64,000 nucleotides of DNA, taken from Ursus arctos (taxonomy: Eukaryota; Chordata; Mammalia; Carnivora; Ursidae). This document shows, piece by piece, positions 52,575 to 64,000 of this stretch; the stretch's first letter is position 1; every line of letters starts with the position of its first letter. A model generated the notes under the pieces. The model did no database searches. It was not told the DNA's origin and saw nothing but the letters and a program-made list of their open reading frames with translations. The stretch is from contig NW_026622919.1 in the NCBI RefSeq assembly GCF_023065955.2, positions 2,430,501 to 2,494,500 on the forward strand, written 5' to 3'. Position numbers and translations under genes: made by a program.

Positions 52575-53549
52575 CAGTTCAAGCCTGTTTAGAAAGTCCC
52601 ACAAGCAGACAATGTATCTGTGCCCCCGTCATGCAAATCCATTAGAAGAGTCCTGGGGTGTCAGTAGAGTCGGCTCAGTCCTGCTGGCTGCAGCCTGGCC
52701 TCCCCCGGCCCGGAGGTGGCTGCCAGGCCACGTCTACGTGTGGATGTGTCTACAAACACACACCCACTTCTACAGGATTCTTTGTGGGAAGAGGGACTGA
52801 ACATAAGTAGTATCTTTCCTGTTGACTTTCTGTAAACAGTATCGGGCTGGGCATGGCTACGCTCCTCGTGTCCCGAGCTTTAGCGATGGGTACAAACAGC
52901 CTACATACACTCCTTCCTTTTTTAACCGGTGCTGGATTCAATGGTATGAACAAACCACAGTTGACTTCTTGATGCCTCTGCGGGCCAGCGTTACTCCGTC
53001 TCTACTTTTCCTCCATCCCACTCAGCGTGGTGGTGATGTCCTTGGGCACAGAGGGGAACGCTTCTCTCAGACCCCTGAATTCCTGTGATTTGGTTCTTTT
53101 CATTTGGAATAACAAGCTGGACAGCTGGAGTCAAATGCCTCTTGAAGAGGTGTGTCCACTAAAAACGCTGGAAAGGCAGAGCAAACCAACCCCATGTGAA
53201 CGAAGAAAAATAGGAAACAGTGGTTGGAGGACCTCGTCTCCATGGACGGCCCCCCACAATCCGTACGAGGAGCCCGGGGTACCGCAAGTGCTCACCGAGA
53301 CACGCCCAGGCTCGTTTCCCCAGCAGCTCCTCGCGGTGAGCTGTGATGTGGTGTCCCCTCCGTGGCCAGCTGTGGCTTCGCTGCCGCCCGTGCCTTTCTC
53401 TGTAGGCTGCGGGGCAGGACGGGGCCGGGCGGGGATAGCACGCCAAACCAGCGCCAGGACGGGCTGCCTGCTCTCTCAAGCCCCGTGACTTGATCCAAAA
53501 CTCAAAGTTCAGGCCCCAAAGACTAATGCAAGGAGGAAAAAAAAATAAG

Positions 53550-53820
53550 GCAAGTTCTGATCCAGGAAATAACTTGACAGATCTTTGACCTCTGTGGTTT
53601 GTTCAGTAACTATAGACACTTCCTCAGGGCTTAGAAGCAGGTTCCTAGAAGGAAACCGGGTCGTGAACTGTGGCACAGATACCCACCACGTTGTGGGCCC
53701 CTCTGGGACTGTGGCGATGGTTTCTCATATGTACGAATATACTAAAAGCCATAAACTGCACTCCTTAAATGGGTGAATAGTGCGGCACGTGAATTATATT
53801 TTAATAAAGATTTTTTTAAA
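53550..53820 (+). mobile_element. L1 3'-end fragment
   Basis: Ends with cttaaatgggtgaatagtgc and gaattatattttaataaaga, a typical old L1 3' end. Confidence 0.6.
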
Positions 53821-56389
53821 TGAAAAGCTCCCAGAGCTGCCGATTACTACACCCCACTTCCCTCCGGCCCCGCTCCCGGCCAGGATCAGAGGAGGGTGGG
53901 TGCTGAGGAGGTCTCCCGGGCAGCTGGCCTGCCCCTGCCTCCCTGAGGCCAGTGCCGCCTACCCGCGGCATATAGGACAGCAGCCCCCTGCTCCTCCTGC
54001 TTTCTCTTAGTCCAGGCGGGGCCTGCAGGTGCCCTGACCGTCTAGGGGCCCCAGCCGAGCTCCGTCCTCTGCCCCGGACGTTCCCTGCTGGCCTCCTCCT
54101 TTCCATCCCCTCTGCCTGCTCGCTCCAGCATCCGCGTTCCCCTCCGCTGCCCCGCGCCCCCAGCAGCACCTCTCCACGTGTGTGGCGGTGTCTTCGATGA
54201 ACAAATGACACTGCATGCAGGCAGCTGCCCCCCACCGTGTCCAGCTCAGACTCCGGGTCAAATTCAACACATAAAATCAGCCCGGATGTAAAGGTACTGA
54301 ATGAGGCAGACTCACAGAACCTCTCTGCCCCAGCTCCTCGCGATGTCAGCCAGGATTATAAAAAAGATTAAATAAAAACCAGCCACGAAATGAGGAAAGG
54401 TGGAAAAGTAAACACTTCCTGCCAAAAGCTTTGAAAAATAGCAGATGAGCGCTGAGACGGATGGGTTGGTACAGAGGGGCGTGGCACCCCGTTCTATCAG
54501 AACTGGGGAGAGGGTCTCGAGGACTTTCCCCACTGTTGCTCACCTCGAGAGAAAGAGACTCTGGGGAAGTCTGCAGAGGTGAAAGAGGACACCCCAGAAC
54601 TCCCTGGGGCTCACACCACAGAGTGCCCAGCAGAGGTGGGCGGGGCCCTCCTGGGGGCAGAAGAAAGCGGGGACCCCAGGCTGCACCCCTTGCTGCGTGG
54701 TGAGCCCTGGGTCCACTTCATTTCAAGTGTGGCCTTGAACTCCGCAGGGCTCCATGGAAGGTCTGGAGCACCTGACTTTTCGTGGACTCCCTCCTGCTCC
54801 CATCAGAGTGCAACAGAGAATCAGGCCAGCTCAAGCCACGTACTGCCTCACGCGGGCAGCTGAAGACAGAGGTCTCTCCGGGACTCTCTAAACCCCAACC
54901 GACTGCACCGGTTCCTGGGACCCGAGGCCACGCTGGGGTCAGGTGTGGGTGGGTGCATCTGAGTAGCGGCCATGCCAGACCGTTCTTCGTGCAGTGAGAA
55001 TGCCAATAAAACACGTAGGAGTTTCTTTGCAACTCAGTTCCGATTTAAATATGGGTTAGTCCTAATAGTAAAGAAAATTTACCCCAGAGATCCATCAGCA
55101 TATTTTAAACTCTGTGAAAAGTCTTCCCTAACCCTGCAGCAATTCCAGAGAGAACCCAACGTCATACGAGCCCGGAGCATCTGAGACAGGGATCCTCCTG
55201 CTGGACCTTCCCATGCCTCCTCGTAGCTCAGGGCTCAGTCTTCCCTCGCCTGTAACAGACGGAAGCAGAAGGCACATACATGCATGAACACACACGCACG
55301 CACACGCACAGGCACACACCTGCCCACACGCACCCCTGCATGCACAGGACTCCAGAATGGGATGGGATGAGTTAGGGAGAGCTTAGAAAGATCGGTATAA
55401 ACCTATAAACACGACGGGTGAGGCACACTGTCACCAAGTGAAGAAAGAGGTGCTTTCTTGCTCCCCCTCAGCTAAGAGCCCACACCAGTGCTCCATTGTA
55501 AATGTCTGGCTGTGTCCTGACCACCAGTAGGAGCTGCTGGGCTTAGAAAAATCCTCCTTCCCCTTCTTTCATCGGGGGGAACAATGTAGCAATAAGAGTA
55601 CAAATCAGAGCATTCTTTCATCCATCACAGCCCTGCTACCAGGTGGCTCTCAGCAGCGAGAGAACGCTCAAGTCACCGAGCCAAGCCAGCTAGGACGAAC
55701 GGCGTCTTCCTCTCGTCCACAAAACAGGCACCCTGAAGCCCCTCATTCCCCTGAGGACAGTCTCGGACCCTATCCCAGCCTCCCCCCTCCCCTGGTATGC
55801 TGACCTGCTCTCGCCGGGACAGACTCCATGCCCTGGCCTTCCTCGCCGCGGAGAAGCGATGGCTGACCTGAGACTTGGCTGTACAGCAGACGAGCAGGTC
55901 CGACAAGTCCATCCTTCTGGGCCCTGCCCACAGAGCCCGCGCCTTACACTGGGTCTCTGCGTATCCCTCGGGAGCCAATCTGTTCTCACGGCAGGGAGGA
56001 CACGCGCAAAAAGTTTGTTTTGCTTTTGTAAGAACCCTAGGAAACCACAGGTGGCGGTGATCCAGAGGACGATGGAGAATCTTGGGGTGCAGGGAATCGT
56101 CTCTCCTTCATGAGCAGTCAGCCCAGCTTAGCATAAACCCCTCAGAAAAATCCTAGGAAGATCAGGATAAATCTGGAGCTCTTCTTCGGTTCTCATGATC
56201 CATTGTGGGGAGTATCTAAGTAATTCCAATGGATCTACCCAAAGTCAACATTTGATAACCATTATTTGGGGTGGGATGAAAGTCATGGCTATTCTAATGT
56301 TAAGATATATCCAGAATCTGGTCATTTCTCACCACTTGCACTGCTGTGCCCTGACCTCTGCAATGACCTCCCAGCCGCTTGCTCCCACG

Positions 56390-56760
56390 GCCCCCACCGC
56401 CAATTTTTCTGCCTGCAGAGGGATACTGTTTGAGAACAAGCCAGGACATGTCACCCCCTCCCGTCTACAAGTCCTCGCATCCTCACCATGACCCACAGGG
56501 CCCTGCTTATCTCGTACTTGCTGCTCTCATATCCATTTACCTGCTCCATACACAAGGGCTGCTTGAAAGTCTTTGAAAGCTCCAGGCACACTCCAGCCCC
56601 AGGGCCTTTGCACTTGTGGTTCCTTCTGCCTGAATGTTCTTTCCTTTGCCTCCTTCAGGACTCCACTCAAGAGCCATCTTCCCAGAGAGGACTTTCTGGA
56701 CCATTCTACTTAAAGTCATGGACTCCCCACCCTGGTTCTCCTCCTCTTTACCCTGCTTCA
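56390..56760 (+). mobile_element. L2 (LINE-2) 3' fragment
   Basis: Shows the L2 pattern cagggcctttgcacttgtgg, ttctgcctgaatgttctttc, then ccagagaggactttctggac. Old and noncoding. Confidence 0.65.
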
Positions 56761-57039
56761 TTTGCGTCAGTCAGACTCATTGCTTCTTAGAATATGATGA
56801 GTTCCAGTTACTTTTTGGTTTCCTGCCTGCTTCTCCACTATGAGCCCGTAGCCTCTGGAGGACAAGTATTCTCGTCTCTCCTGTTCTCTGCTATGTCCCC
56901 ATCCCCAGAACAGGGATGCTCCATCACAGGGGTGGGGTGAATGAGTAAACATTGGTTGAGTGTCTGGTTCCCACTGAGGCAGAGACTAGTCAAGAAAGAA
57001 GAGAAGATCATGGCTCCATGGGCTGAGCAGGAAGGACCT

Positions 57040-57130
57040 TAAGGATTATCATTCCAACAGACAAGGGTCAGTTCCCAAGGTCGCACAGCTAGTTGATGGC
57101 AGAACAGCAACTAGAACCCAAACCTCCTCC
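57040..57130 (-). repeat. MIR-like fragment
   Basis: The motif cccaaggtcgcacagctagt followed by agaacccaaacc is MIR-like. Diverged and short. Confidence 0.45.
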
Positions 57131-58329
57131 TGGTGAGGAGAAGGACAAGGCTGTAGCCACCTGGGAGGATCGGACAGGAGCAGAGATGGGAGGTCAGACT
57201 CAGATGCAGGCTCTCAGCCCAGAGTCGTGGCCCTGCCGCCCGTCAGCTGTCCTCTTAGGCAGGGTACTTAAACTCCTAAGCCTTGGCTTTCTTTCCTCGC
57301 TGGTGGGGCTAATCGCAGTACCTGTATCACGGTGGGAAAGTACTTCTCACCATGCCTGGTACATGGAAAGTTCTAGATTGTTATAAAAAAAACTCAAAGA
57401 AATGCCATCGTTCAAAGTCAAAGAGGAGGCCAGTGGCGTGTACTGAAGGAGGCTCTTCTGTAAGAAACAGAAATACTGAGAGCTATAGGAACAGAGTTGA
57501 GGAAGCCCCTGGTTCCCAAAGGGCCATGAGCTCAGAATCAGGGCAAAAACCATTTCTTAGTCACCACGGCATTGGCGGGTGGACCCCGACTGACAATTTT
57601 TCCACACTGCCAAGGTCAAGAAAGTGGTATTTCTGGTAACCTTTGCTTGGTTGAAAGAGTGTAAGGAGTGGCTGGCGGGTATGGGGAGGGGGGGGTGCAG
57701 GTGGCATGGGGACAGCACCACCTAGTGACCACATCCCATAGCAGCCATCAGTTGTCCCTGTGAGCCGCCCAAGGCCAGCCACAGAGCACCTGTGGGTGAC
57801 AATTTATCCATAAACTGTGGGGAGCTGGAGTGGGGGGCTTCTGGGCTTGCCTTGCAATCAGGATGCTGACAGCAGGTGGACATGTCGTGCTAAGCACACA
57901 AAGGTCCAGACCGGCAACACAGAACGCCCGAGATCTGGAGTGCAGGTGGAGGACGGGGGCGGGTTCCAGATAGAGGCTGACATGCCATAATGGGGACTAT
58001 GCTTCTTCGCTCTTCTGACAAATGCTGGGGAGGATTCCAGAATTTCTAGGCAGGTTCTCAACCCCACGCTGGAGAAGATGGAGTGCGTGTCCTGGGGGCG
58101 GGCTGGGTGTGGCTGAGGCTGGCCTCTGGTGCACGGCCGGCAGCGTGGACCCCACGCCCACCTCTGGCCCGCGCCAGCACCGACAGTGGGCTGAGGAGGG
58201 CAGGAAGCAGCCATTCCCGCAGGAGCAGGTAAAACCGGTCGTTCTCTGTTGGTTTTCATAGTCATACACACAACCACCTGCCTGGCAACCCCTCATGCCT
58301 GTCTGGGCATCTTAGATCTAACCCCGCTA

Positions 58330-58870
58330 AATCGGTGAGATTCACACAACATAAAAGTGACCACTTTCTTTTATTAATTAATTAATTATTTTGAGTAGGC
58401 TTCATGCCCAGTGTGGGGCCCGAACTCACAACCTTGAGATCAAGAGCTGCACGCTCTACCGACTGAGCCAGCCAGGCGCCCCTAAATTTAACCTTTTTAA
58501 AGTGAACCATTCTGTGGCACTTTGCACATTCACAGTGCTGTGCAAACATCACCTCTAATTACAGCACGTTTGTCACCCCAAAACGAAGCCTTATATAAGC
58601 CCATCGAGCAGCTCCTCCCCCCATTTCCCGGCGCCACTAACCTACTTTTTGTCCATGGATTTGCCTCTTCCGGACATGTCCTAGAACCGCACATATGTGA
58701 CCTTTTGTGTCCAGCTTCTTTCACTCAGCATGCTGGCTGAACGATTCCACCTGTTGTGTGGATAGACCACACTGCGTTTTCCACTCATCGCTCCACGGAC
58801 ATTGGGCTGTTCCCACCTTCTGGCGACCGCGAGTCGTGCTGCCATGCACCTGTACTCCTGGGGCCTACTG
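58330..58870 (+). mobile_element. Degraded L1 3' region split by a SINE
   Basis: Left part at 58333-58369, right part from about 58484 to 58870, with ttttgtgtccagcttctttc and ggacattgggctgttcccac. It is the same old L1 family as the copy at 22200-22720. Confidence 0.55.
58370..58483 (-). mobile_element. CAN-SINE fragment, minus orientation
   Basis: (ATTA) tail at 58374-58389 and reversed head gagccagccaggcgcccc. It is inserted into the L1 fragment around it. Confidence 0.8.
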
Positions 58871-59019
58871 ATTTTGCCCCCCGGCTGCCCCACACTGCCG
58901 TCCTATGGCCTCTGCCTCTCACTCTGCGGCCACTCAGATGCTCACACCAGAAACCCAGGAGTCCTTCTTAGTCCTCTTGAGTTTTGACAGCCCCTGTCTG
59001 CCCCGCACATCACCCCAAC

Positions 59020-59690
59020 CTCTCCTGAGTTCTCCTCTCCTCATTTCCACTGCACCGGCTCTGGCAGCCACTACCACCTGCCCACCAGCAGGGCTCTGTG
59101 GCCTCTCAGGCCAGCCTCTTGACCTCTTGCCTCAGCCAGGTCATCTTTCTAAACCACTTATCAGAATGCATTCCTCTCTTCCCAAAGAAAGACCACCCTG
59201 TAGCGGCTCCTGTGGCCACCAGAATGCATTTAAACTCCATTCACATCCTGTAAGACCTTTTATGATCTGGCCTTGCTCACCTCTTCTCCCACCCCACTTG
59301 CCTGCATTCACAATGCCAAAACCATCTTGGCTCTCTGCCTGTTGATTGCACCCATCCCCTGCCTGTCCGTGAGTCTTCACGCTCATGGTCCTTTCTTCCT
59401 GGAACACTCCTCCCTGGGGTGTTGCCATGGGCACCTCCTTTAATAACTTACAGGGCACTGTCCTCCAGTCACCCGGTAAATCAGCGACCCACTAACTCTC
59501 TTCCACTTTGTTTTTTTTTTTGTTTGTTTGTTTTGCATCACGCAATTCTAAAACCTGCAATTATCCTATTGGTTTGCATGTTTTGTGGGGCTTGCCCTCC
59601 TACGGAACACAAGCTATGCGAGGCAGCGCCGTCTGTCCTGTCTACCACCCCTTCCAGCACCTGGAACAGTGCCTGCGTCAGAGAGATGCG
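59020..59690 (+). mobile_element. L2 (LINE-2) fragment
   Basis: Contains cttttatgatctggccttgc, tcctggaacactcctccctg and the terminal part gcacctggaacagtgcctgc, all L2 features. A T/TTTG-rich stretch at 59509-59534 lies within it. Confidence 0.65.
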
Positions 59691-62149
59691 TTTGTACTCC
59701 TGCCGCCCAAATGCTGGACGCCGGCAGTGTGTAGTCTCAGGCCCAGCCTGTGGGCTCAGGAGCTCAGAAAGGTGTCCCCCCGACTAGCAGGAGCTAGAGA
59801 GGTCCACGCCTACAAAGCAACAGTGTTTACCCTCTAATACCTGGTGACGGGCAGGGACCTGTGGCAGGAAGTCCATCTTGGGGACAGCCCCTCGGATTCA
59901 GGGCATCATCTCCCGTGGTGATGATTCATGGGAGCCCAGCCCAGTAGCGCTACATGCAAACCTCCTTCTGCCCCTGGACAAGACCAGCCACTCTGTCTCC
60001 ACCCTGAGTCCAACACAGGTACAGAGAAAAGAAGCAGGGGGGCTCCTGTGCTGTAGCCCACAGATCTGTCCCTGTGTCCCCGTGGCTCTGGGCTGAGCTC
60101 GGGGGGTCTCCCGAACAGCCTGCGTTCCTCCTGCCCTCTTGCTCCACACATCTCGGCACACCTACTACGTGCGGGACAGCAATGGGGAAAATCAGGTATG
60201 GGGCCCTGCCCTCCCGGCGATTAGTCTAATCAGGTAAGGTAACCTCCCTCCCCAAAATATAAAGGGTGTGGGAAGTGAGGTGCAGGAGACAGAGGAACTA
60301 TTGCACCCAAACAGAATGGGTGGGTCCCCTGGGTGACCAGAAGTCCTGGGATGAGGGGCCCAAGGGTGATAAGCCCTCTAAATCCATTTTTAGGGGCTCA
60401 GAGTGGGGCCATTTCTAGTCTGCTCCTTCTAGCTGGAATTGTAGTAGAGGTTTCTGAAAGAATGGAAACATTAATCTGGATGTTCAAGCAGTGGACTGGT
60501 TACTGACAGCCAAGCGGGGCTATCCATTCCTGCGTTGTAAGAAGATGTTACGCCCAACACAACATAGTTACGTGGGGCAAATATTTTAACAAATAGAGCA
60601 AGCAACTAAAGCATGTTCTCAATACATAACTGACTAGATTATACTTCCTATCAGTGATAAAGCAAAACCCGTTTCAGATCTACTGACCCTTTGGTGCGCG
60701 TTGCGTAGGCTCTGTGGAAGCGGGAAAACCTCTCCTGAGAGGGACTCTCTCCGGCTGCCGTCGCCAGGGGCCGTCAGCCCTACATAATAAAAACACAGCT
60801 CTGCTGGGATCTATTGAACCCACTTCCAGCTCCAAGCTCCCTAGAGTGGATTTACCCTCTTTACCCTCCCAGAGGCCCCGTGGTCACCAAGGGGGACCTG
60901 CCTGTTATGTTTGGGGGCAGCCCCTGCCATGTCCTGCACCTCACTTCACACACCGTATTTTGGGGGATGGTGTCAACCTATCGGATTAGATCAACCTCCA
61001 GGACAAAGACCAAGTCAGCCTTGTTCCCCATTGTTCCCGGTCAGCACTGTTCAGGAGAGACTGCACGGACAACCGTGCCCTTACCCCCAAAGCTCTTGTC
61101 CGTTTCACGGACTCTGGCCTACAAAGTCAAACAGTTATTGGCCCCAAATAAAAGGAAGAGGCTTTTAAGATGTGTGCTTCAAACACAGTGAAAGGACATT
61201 GCCAGGAAAATGGTGTAAAAGCATGAAGGCCAAAGGCAAGCCTCAGCGGGTGGTGAACAGACAGGAAGACGCAATCAGCCACCTCACACTTAGTAGGGAT
61301 GCAAGGGTTTCTCTCTCCTCATTGATACCACAACTTGTAAAGTCAGCGATCTTCGATATACTCTTTCCCCCACTCTCGGCAAGGTTCTTTTACATGCGAA
61401 GGACCTAGAGCATCGCTGTCCTGTAGGAATATATCACATACAGTGTAACTGAGACATTCTAGTAGCCCTATTTTAAAAACAGGTGCAATTAACTGAAATC
61501 CCATATTTTATGTAACTCAGTATATCTAAAATATGGTCATTTCAATACAACATAAACGCTACTCATGAGACATTTTACACTCTTTTCTTACGCTGTCTTT
61601 GAAACGCATGTGCATTTTACAACAGGGCCCTCGAGCACAGCTTGCAAAACAGTTTTTACAACCTCAGAGAGGGCACCGGATAATCCTTTCTGGAGTAAGA
61701 AGACACAGCAACCTACATTTTATTTTAAAGCCTAAAAAACAAAGTCAGCTTTAGAGATATTTACTATTTGACGAATACCAGCAAAGTCTTATTAGGCCTG
61801 TTTATCAGGTCAACTATCTTATGGCGTTTGGACATATCCTGCCCTTAGGGCGAGGGCAAGGCAGCCCTCTGCAACCCGCCGTACTCTACATGTCTAGTTT
61901 AGTGAATGAAACGATTATCCACTTTTAACTAAAACAACCTTCACAACAGGAGAGCGATCAAACACCGCCTGGAGAGCTCGTGGCTTAAAGACAGGCCCAG
62001 TCATGCAAGCCAAGTAAACAATGAGAATGCGAGTGTAACCCTCACGAGGTTAAAAGCGCGATTCTCGAACACAGAATGAACCCAGGTCAGGAGGTGACGC
62101 GGGTCCAGGGGCGAGAGGTGAAGCCCGGCATTAGTGGCATTTAGGGCAG

Positions 62150-62877
62150 GACCGGCTCCCGTGCACAGGGAAAAGCCAAACCCTTCGGGCCCCCTTCCCG
62201 AGCAGGCGTGTCGGCGCCCGCCGCCCACAGGGGGCCCGGGAGCTGCAGGTGCAGCGCAGCCGGGGGCCGTGCCCGGGGCCCGCTCGCACCCCCGGCGTGG
62301 GGCGCTCCCCTCACACACTCGACCGCGCAGGGGCTCTCTTCCTTAGGGGCTTAAAACCCGGCCACCTCATCAGGGCTGTCAGCAAGGCTTTCCACTAGGA
62401 AACCGTTTGCGTTTTTCCATCGGGCGCCAGCGCTGCGTTTCCCGCGGAAAGCGGGCGCCCTCCGCCCGAGCCGGGGACCTCGGCGGAATAAGGGTGCGGA
62501 CCGGGCGCCCGGCTCGGCGGCTGCCGTCGGCGGGGAACTCCAGGCCCGCCGACACGACGATAAAAGAAACAGAAAAAGGAACCCGAGCAACCCACTCAAC
62601 TCCCGTTCCCAGGCGCCTCCGCTGTATTTATAGGGGCTGGGCGGTGCCCCGCCCCTAGTGAGATCCCGCGGGCTCTTAATTCGCGCGAGAGCAGCAGCAG
62701 CACCACCCTCTCCCTGAAGCCAGCCCCGTTTCCCCTTTCGCATGGAGAGAAGCTCGCGGCCCCGACGCAGGCTCGTACGCACGCGCGCAGTGGCGTCAGT
62801 TCCTGGCGCCGGCGGCGCCGGGCCCTGCTTCCGCTTTCCGCTGCGGCGCGCGCTCCGCTTTCAGCCGACTCGGGATC
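62150..62877 (+). promoter_or_regulatory. EIF4A3: EIF4A3 CpG-island promoter
   Basis: The GC- and CpG-rich region extends through exon 1. Candidate elements are a TATA-like TATTTATA at 62625-62632 just before GC boxes (ggtgccccgcccctag), and a CRE-like TGGCGTCA at 62791-62798. The transcription start is not visible; if the TATA-like box is used, the leader is about 220 bases and includes an ATG at 62742. Confidence 0.6.
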
Positions 62878-63046
62878 ATGGCGGCCACGGCCACGATGGC
62901 GACTTCGGGCTCGGCGCGGAAGCGGCTTCTCAAAGAGGAAGACATGACCAAAGTGGAATTCGAGACCAGCGAGGAGGTGGACGTGACGCCCACGTTCGAC
63001 ACCATGGGCCTGCGGGAGGACCTACTGCGCGGCATCTACGCCTACG
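62878..63046 (+). CDS. EIF4A3: EIF4A3 exon 1 (5' part of the gene, rest outside the window)
   Basis: DEAD-box RNA helicase eIF4A-III, the ATP-dependent clamp of the exon junction complex in nucleus and cytoplasm. The 169 coding bases give residues 1-56 plus one base: [20 protein letters not shown], a basic N-terminus, then [20 protein letters not shown], the start of the helicase core up to the Q-motif region. The human protein begins MATT; here the third residue is Ala. The junction TACG|gtcggg is forced by the phase, since human continues with Gly-Phe, but GTCGGG is a poor donor. The motifs that catalyse ATP hydrolysis lie in exons outside the window. Confidence 0.95.
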
Positions 63047-64000
63047 GTCGGGGGCCGCGGGCGGGGAGGGCGGGGGCGCGGCCGGGAGGGAGTCCCCGGG
63101 CCCCCAACGGGCGACCCGCGTCCGGCACGCTGGGCCCGGCGAAGGCTGTGAAGTCTTCGGGCGCCGGGGAGTCAGTTCAGAGCGGATAACGGGCTTGTAC
63201 CTAGCAGGTGCTAGGGACCCGCGCTGTCTGGGCCTGAGGGTTTAGCACTGAACCCGCAGGCTTGTGCCCTAAGGGAGCTTAAATGAGTTCGGGGAGAAGC
63301 GCAGCCTGGAGCCGAGCTTGCTTCAGGTGATGGAGTTGCGAAGGGGCAGGGTCGGGGGAGTAGTGGGGCTGATCGGTAACGGGCTCCCAGGAGGGGCTGA
63401 CATTTGAGCTGAGGTCTGGATTAAGGAGCCCATTGTGAGAGGACCGGGCAGAGGGAGCAGCTGGTGCCAGGACCTTGCAGCACTGAGTCGAGTGCCTCCC
63501 GGGAACAGAAAGAAGCCCTCGGTGGTGGGAGCCCTCGGGCGACTTTGGAGCGGCAGGCAGGGCCAGATCTTGCAGAGCACCCTCTGAGCTGATAAAGAGC
63601 TTGAATTTTATTTCTAAGTGCAGTGGGAAGCCATTGGCGGGTTTTAAGCAGGGGAATGACGTGGTCAGATTTGCACTTTCGGAGGTTATTCTGGGAGTCT
63701 GTGGATTTGAAGGGAGGTGAGAGGTGGGCAGGGGAGGAAGGAGGGACCTGAGTCCAGAAGAGAGTTGATGGTGTTGAGGTGGAGGTGGGTTGATGTGAGC
63801 AGCAGAGGAAAGAGGCTTCCTGGGTGTTGTGAGCAACTGGTGGGTGGTGCTGCCATTTGCAGAGGTGGGGAGCAGTTGAGGGAGGCAGGTGAGTGTGAGG
63901 GGCCTGTGAGCCATCTGGTTGGAGATGTCCGGAGCCTGGGAAGAGGTGGGGTTGCAGATGGAGATGGGAGTGATCAGCATCTGTCCCTAACGCCTGGGAC
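63047..64000 (+). other. EIF4A3: EIF4A3 intron 1 (5' part)
   Basis: The first 130 bases are CpG-rich. From about 63380 to 63690 the sequence resembles a common old dispersed mammalian repeat (core gaagccattggcgggtttta at about 63629); its class is not assigned. No exon 2 is seen before the window ends. Confidence 0.6.

Larger units (their letters stand above)
51212..62150. other. CARD14 5'-flank and intergenic DNA, no coding gene seen
   Basis: Between the first CARD14 coding exon and the EIF4A3 CpG island. CARD14 noncoding first exons and promoter should lie in the nearer part, but I could not place them. Recognisable content is repeats at 52440, 53550, 56390, 57050, 58330 and 59020, a CA/GC-rich run at 55285-55335, and AT-rich DNA at 60500-62000. 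Open frames in the region are short and show no family resemblance. Confidence 0.55.

Overview
The window is nuclear DNA of a carnivoran mammal, most likely a bear or giant panda. The evidence is split coding exons with GT/AG junctions, long repeat-rich introns, CpG-island promoters, and many tRNA-derived CAN-SINEs. At least two SINEs (27856-28055 and 37705-37899) have the head and pyrimidine-rich body I associate with the ursid SINEC1_AMe type. The species call is an inference from repeat type. The four genes are recognised from their translated exons.

The window carries the block known in human 17q25.3 as EIF4A3-CARD14-SGSH-SLC26A11, here in reverse orientation. Region 1-1860 lies beyond the 3' end of SLC26A11 and holds an old interspersed repeat. 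SLC26A11 (minus strand, coding 2594-19379, 16 coding exons) gives 606 codons plus stop, the human length. A CpG-rich divergent promoter (about 20100-20625) separates it from SGSH (plus strand, coding 20625-26993, 8 exons, 505 aa). SGSH and CARD14 converge tail to tail near 27000-29000, where a young SINE sits. CARD14 (minus strand, coding 28977-51195, 20 coding exons, 1003 aa) fills the middle. From 51.2 to 62.2 kb there is mostly intergenic or 5'-flanking DNA with SINE, L1 and L2 remains. The first exon of EIF4A3 (plus strand, 62878-63046) lies in a CpG island, and the window ends inside its first intron.

SGSH releases sulfate from heparan sulfate in the lysosome and SLC26A11 transports sulfate, so one divergent promoter serves two steps of sulfate handling. 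CARD14 (NF-kB scaffold of keratinocytes) and EIF4A3 (exon-junction-complex core) are unrelated neighbours.

I found no undescribed multi-gene system. The most unusual signals are these: a 34-bp minisatellite that copied a splice-acceptor and exon edge of SLC26A11; a SINE that duplicated the likely CARD14 poly(A) signal and brought plus-strand AATAAA motifs to the SGSH 3' end; a helically phased CACGTGAC-like triplet in the SGSH promoter; a 565-bp polypurine tract in an SLC26A11 intron; and an atypical 5' splice site after EIF4A3 exon 1.
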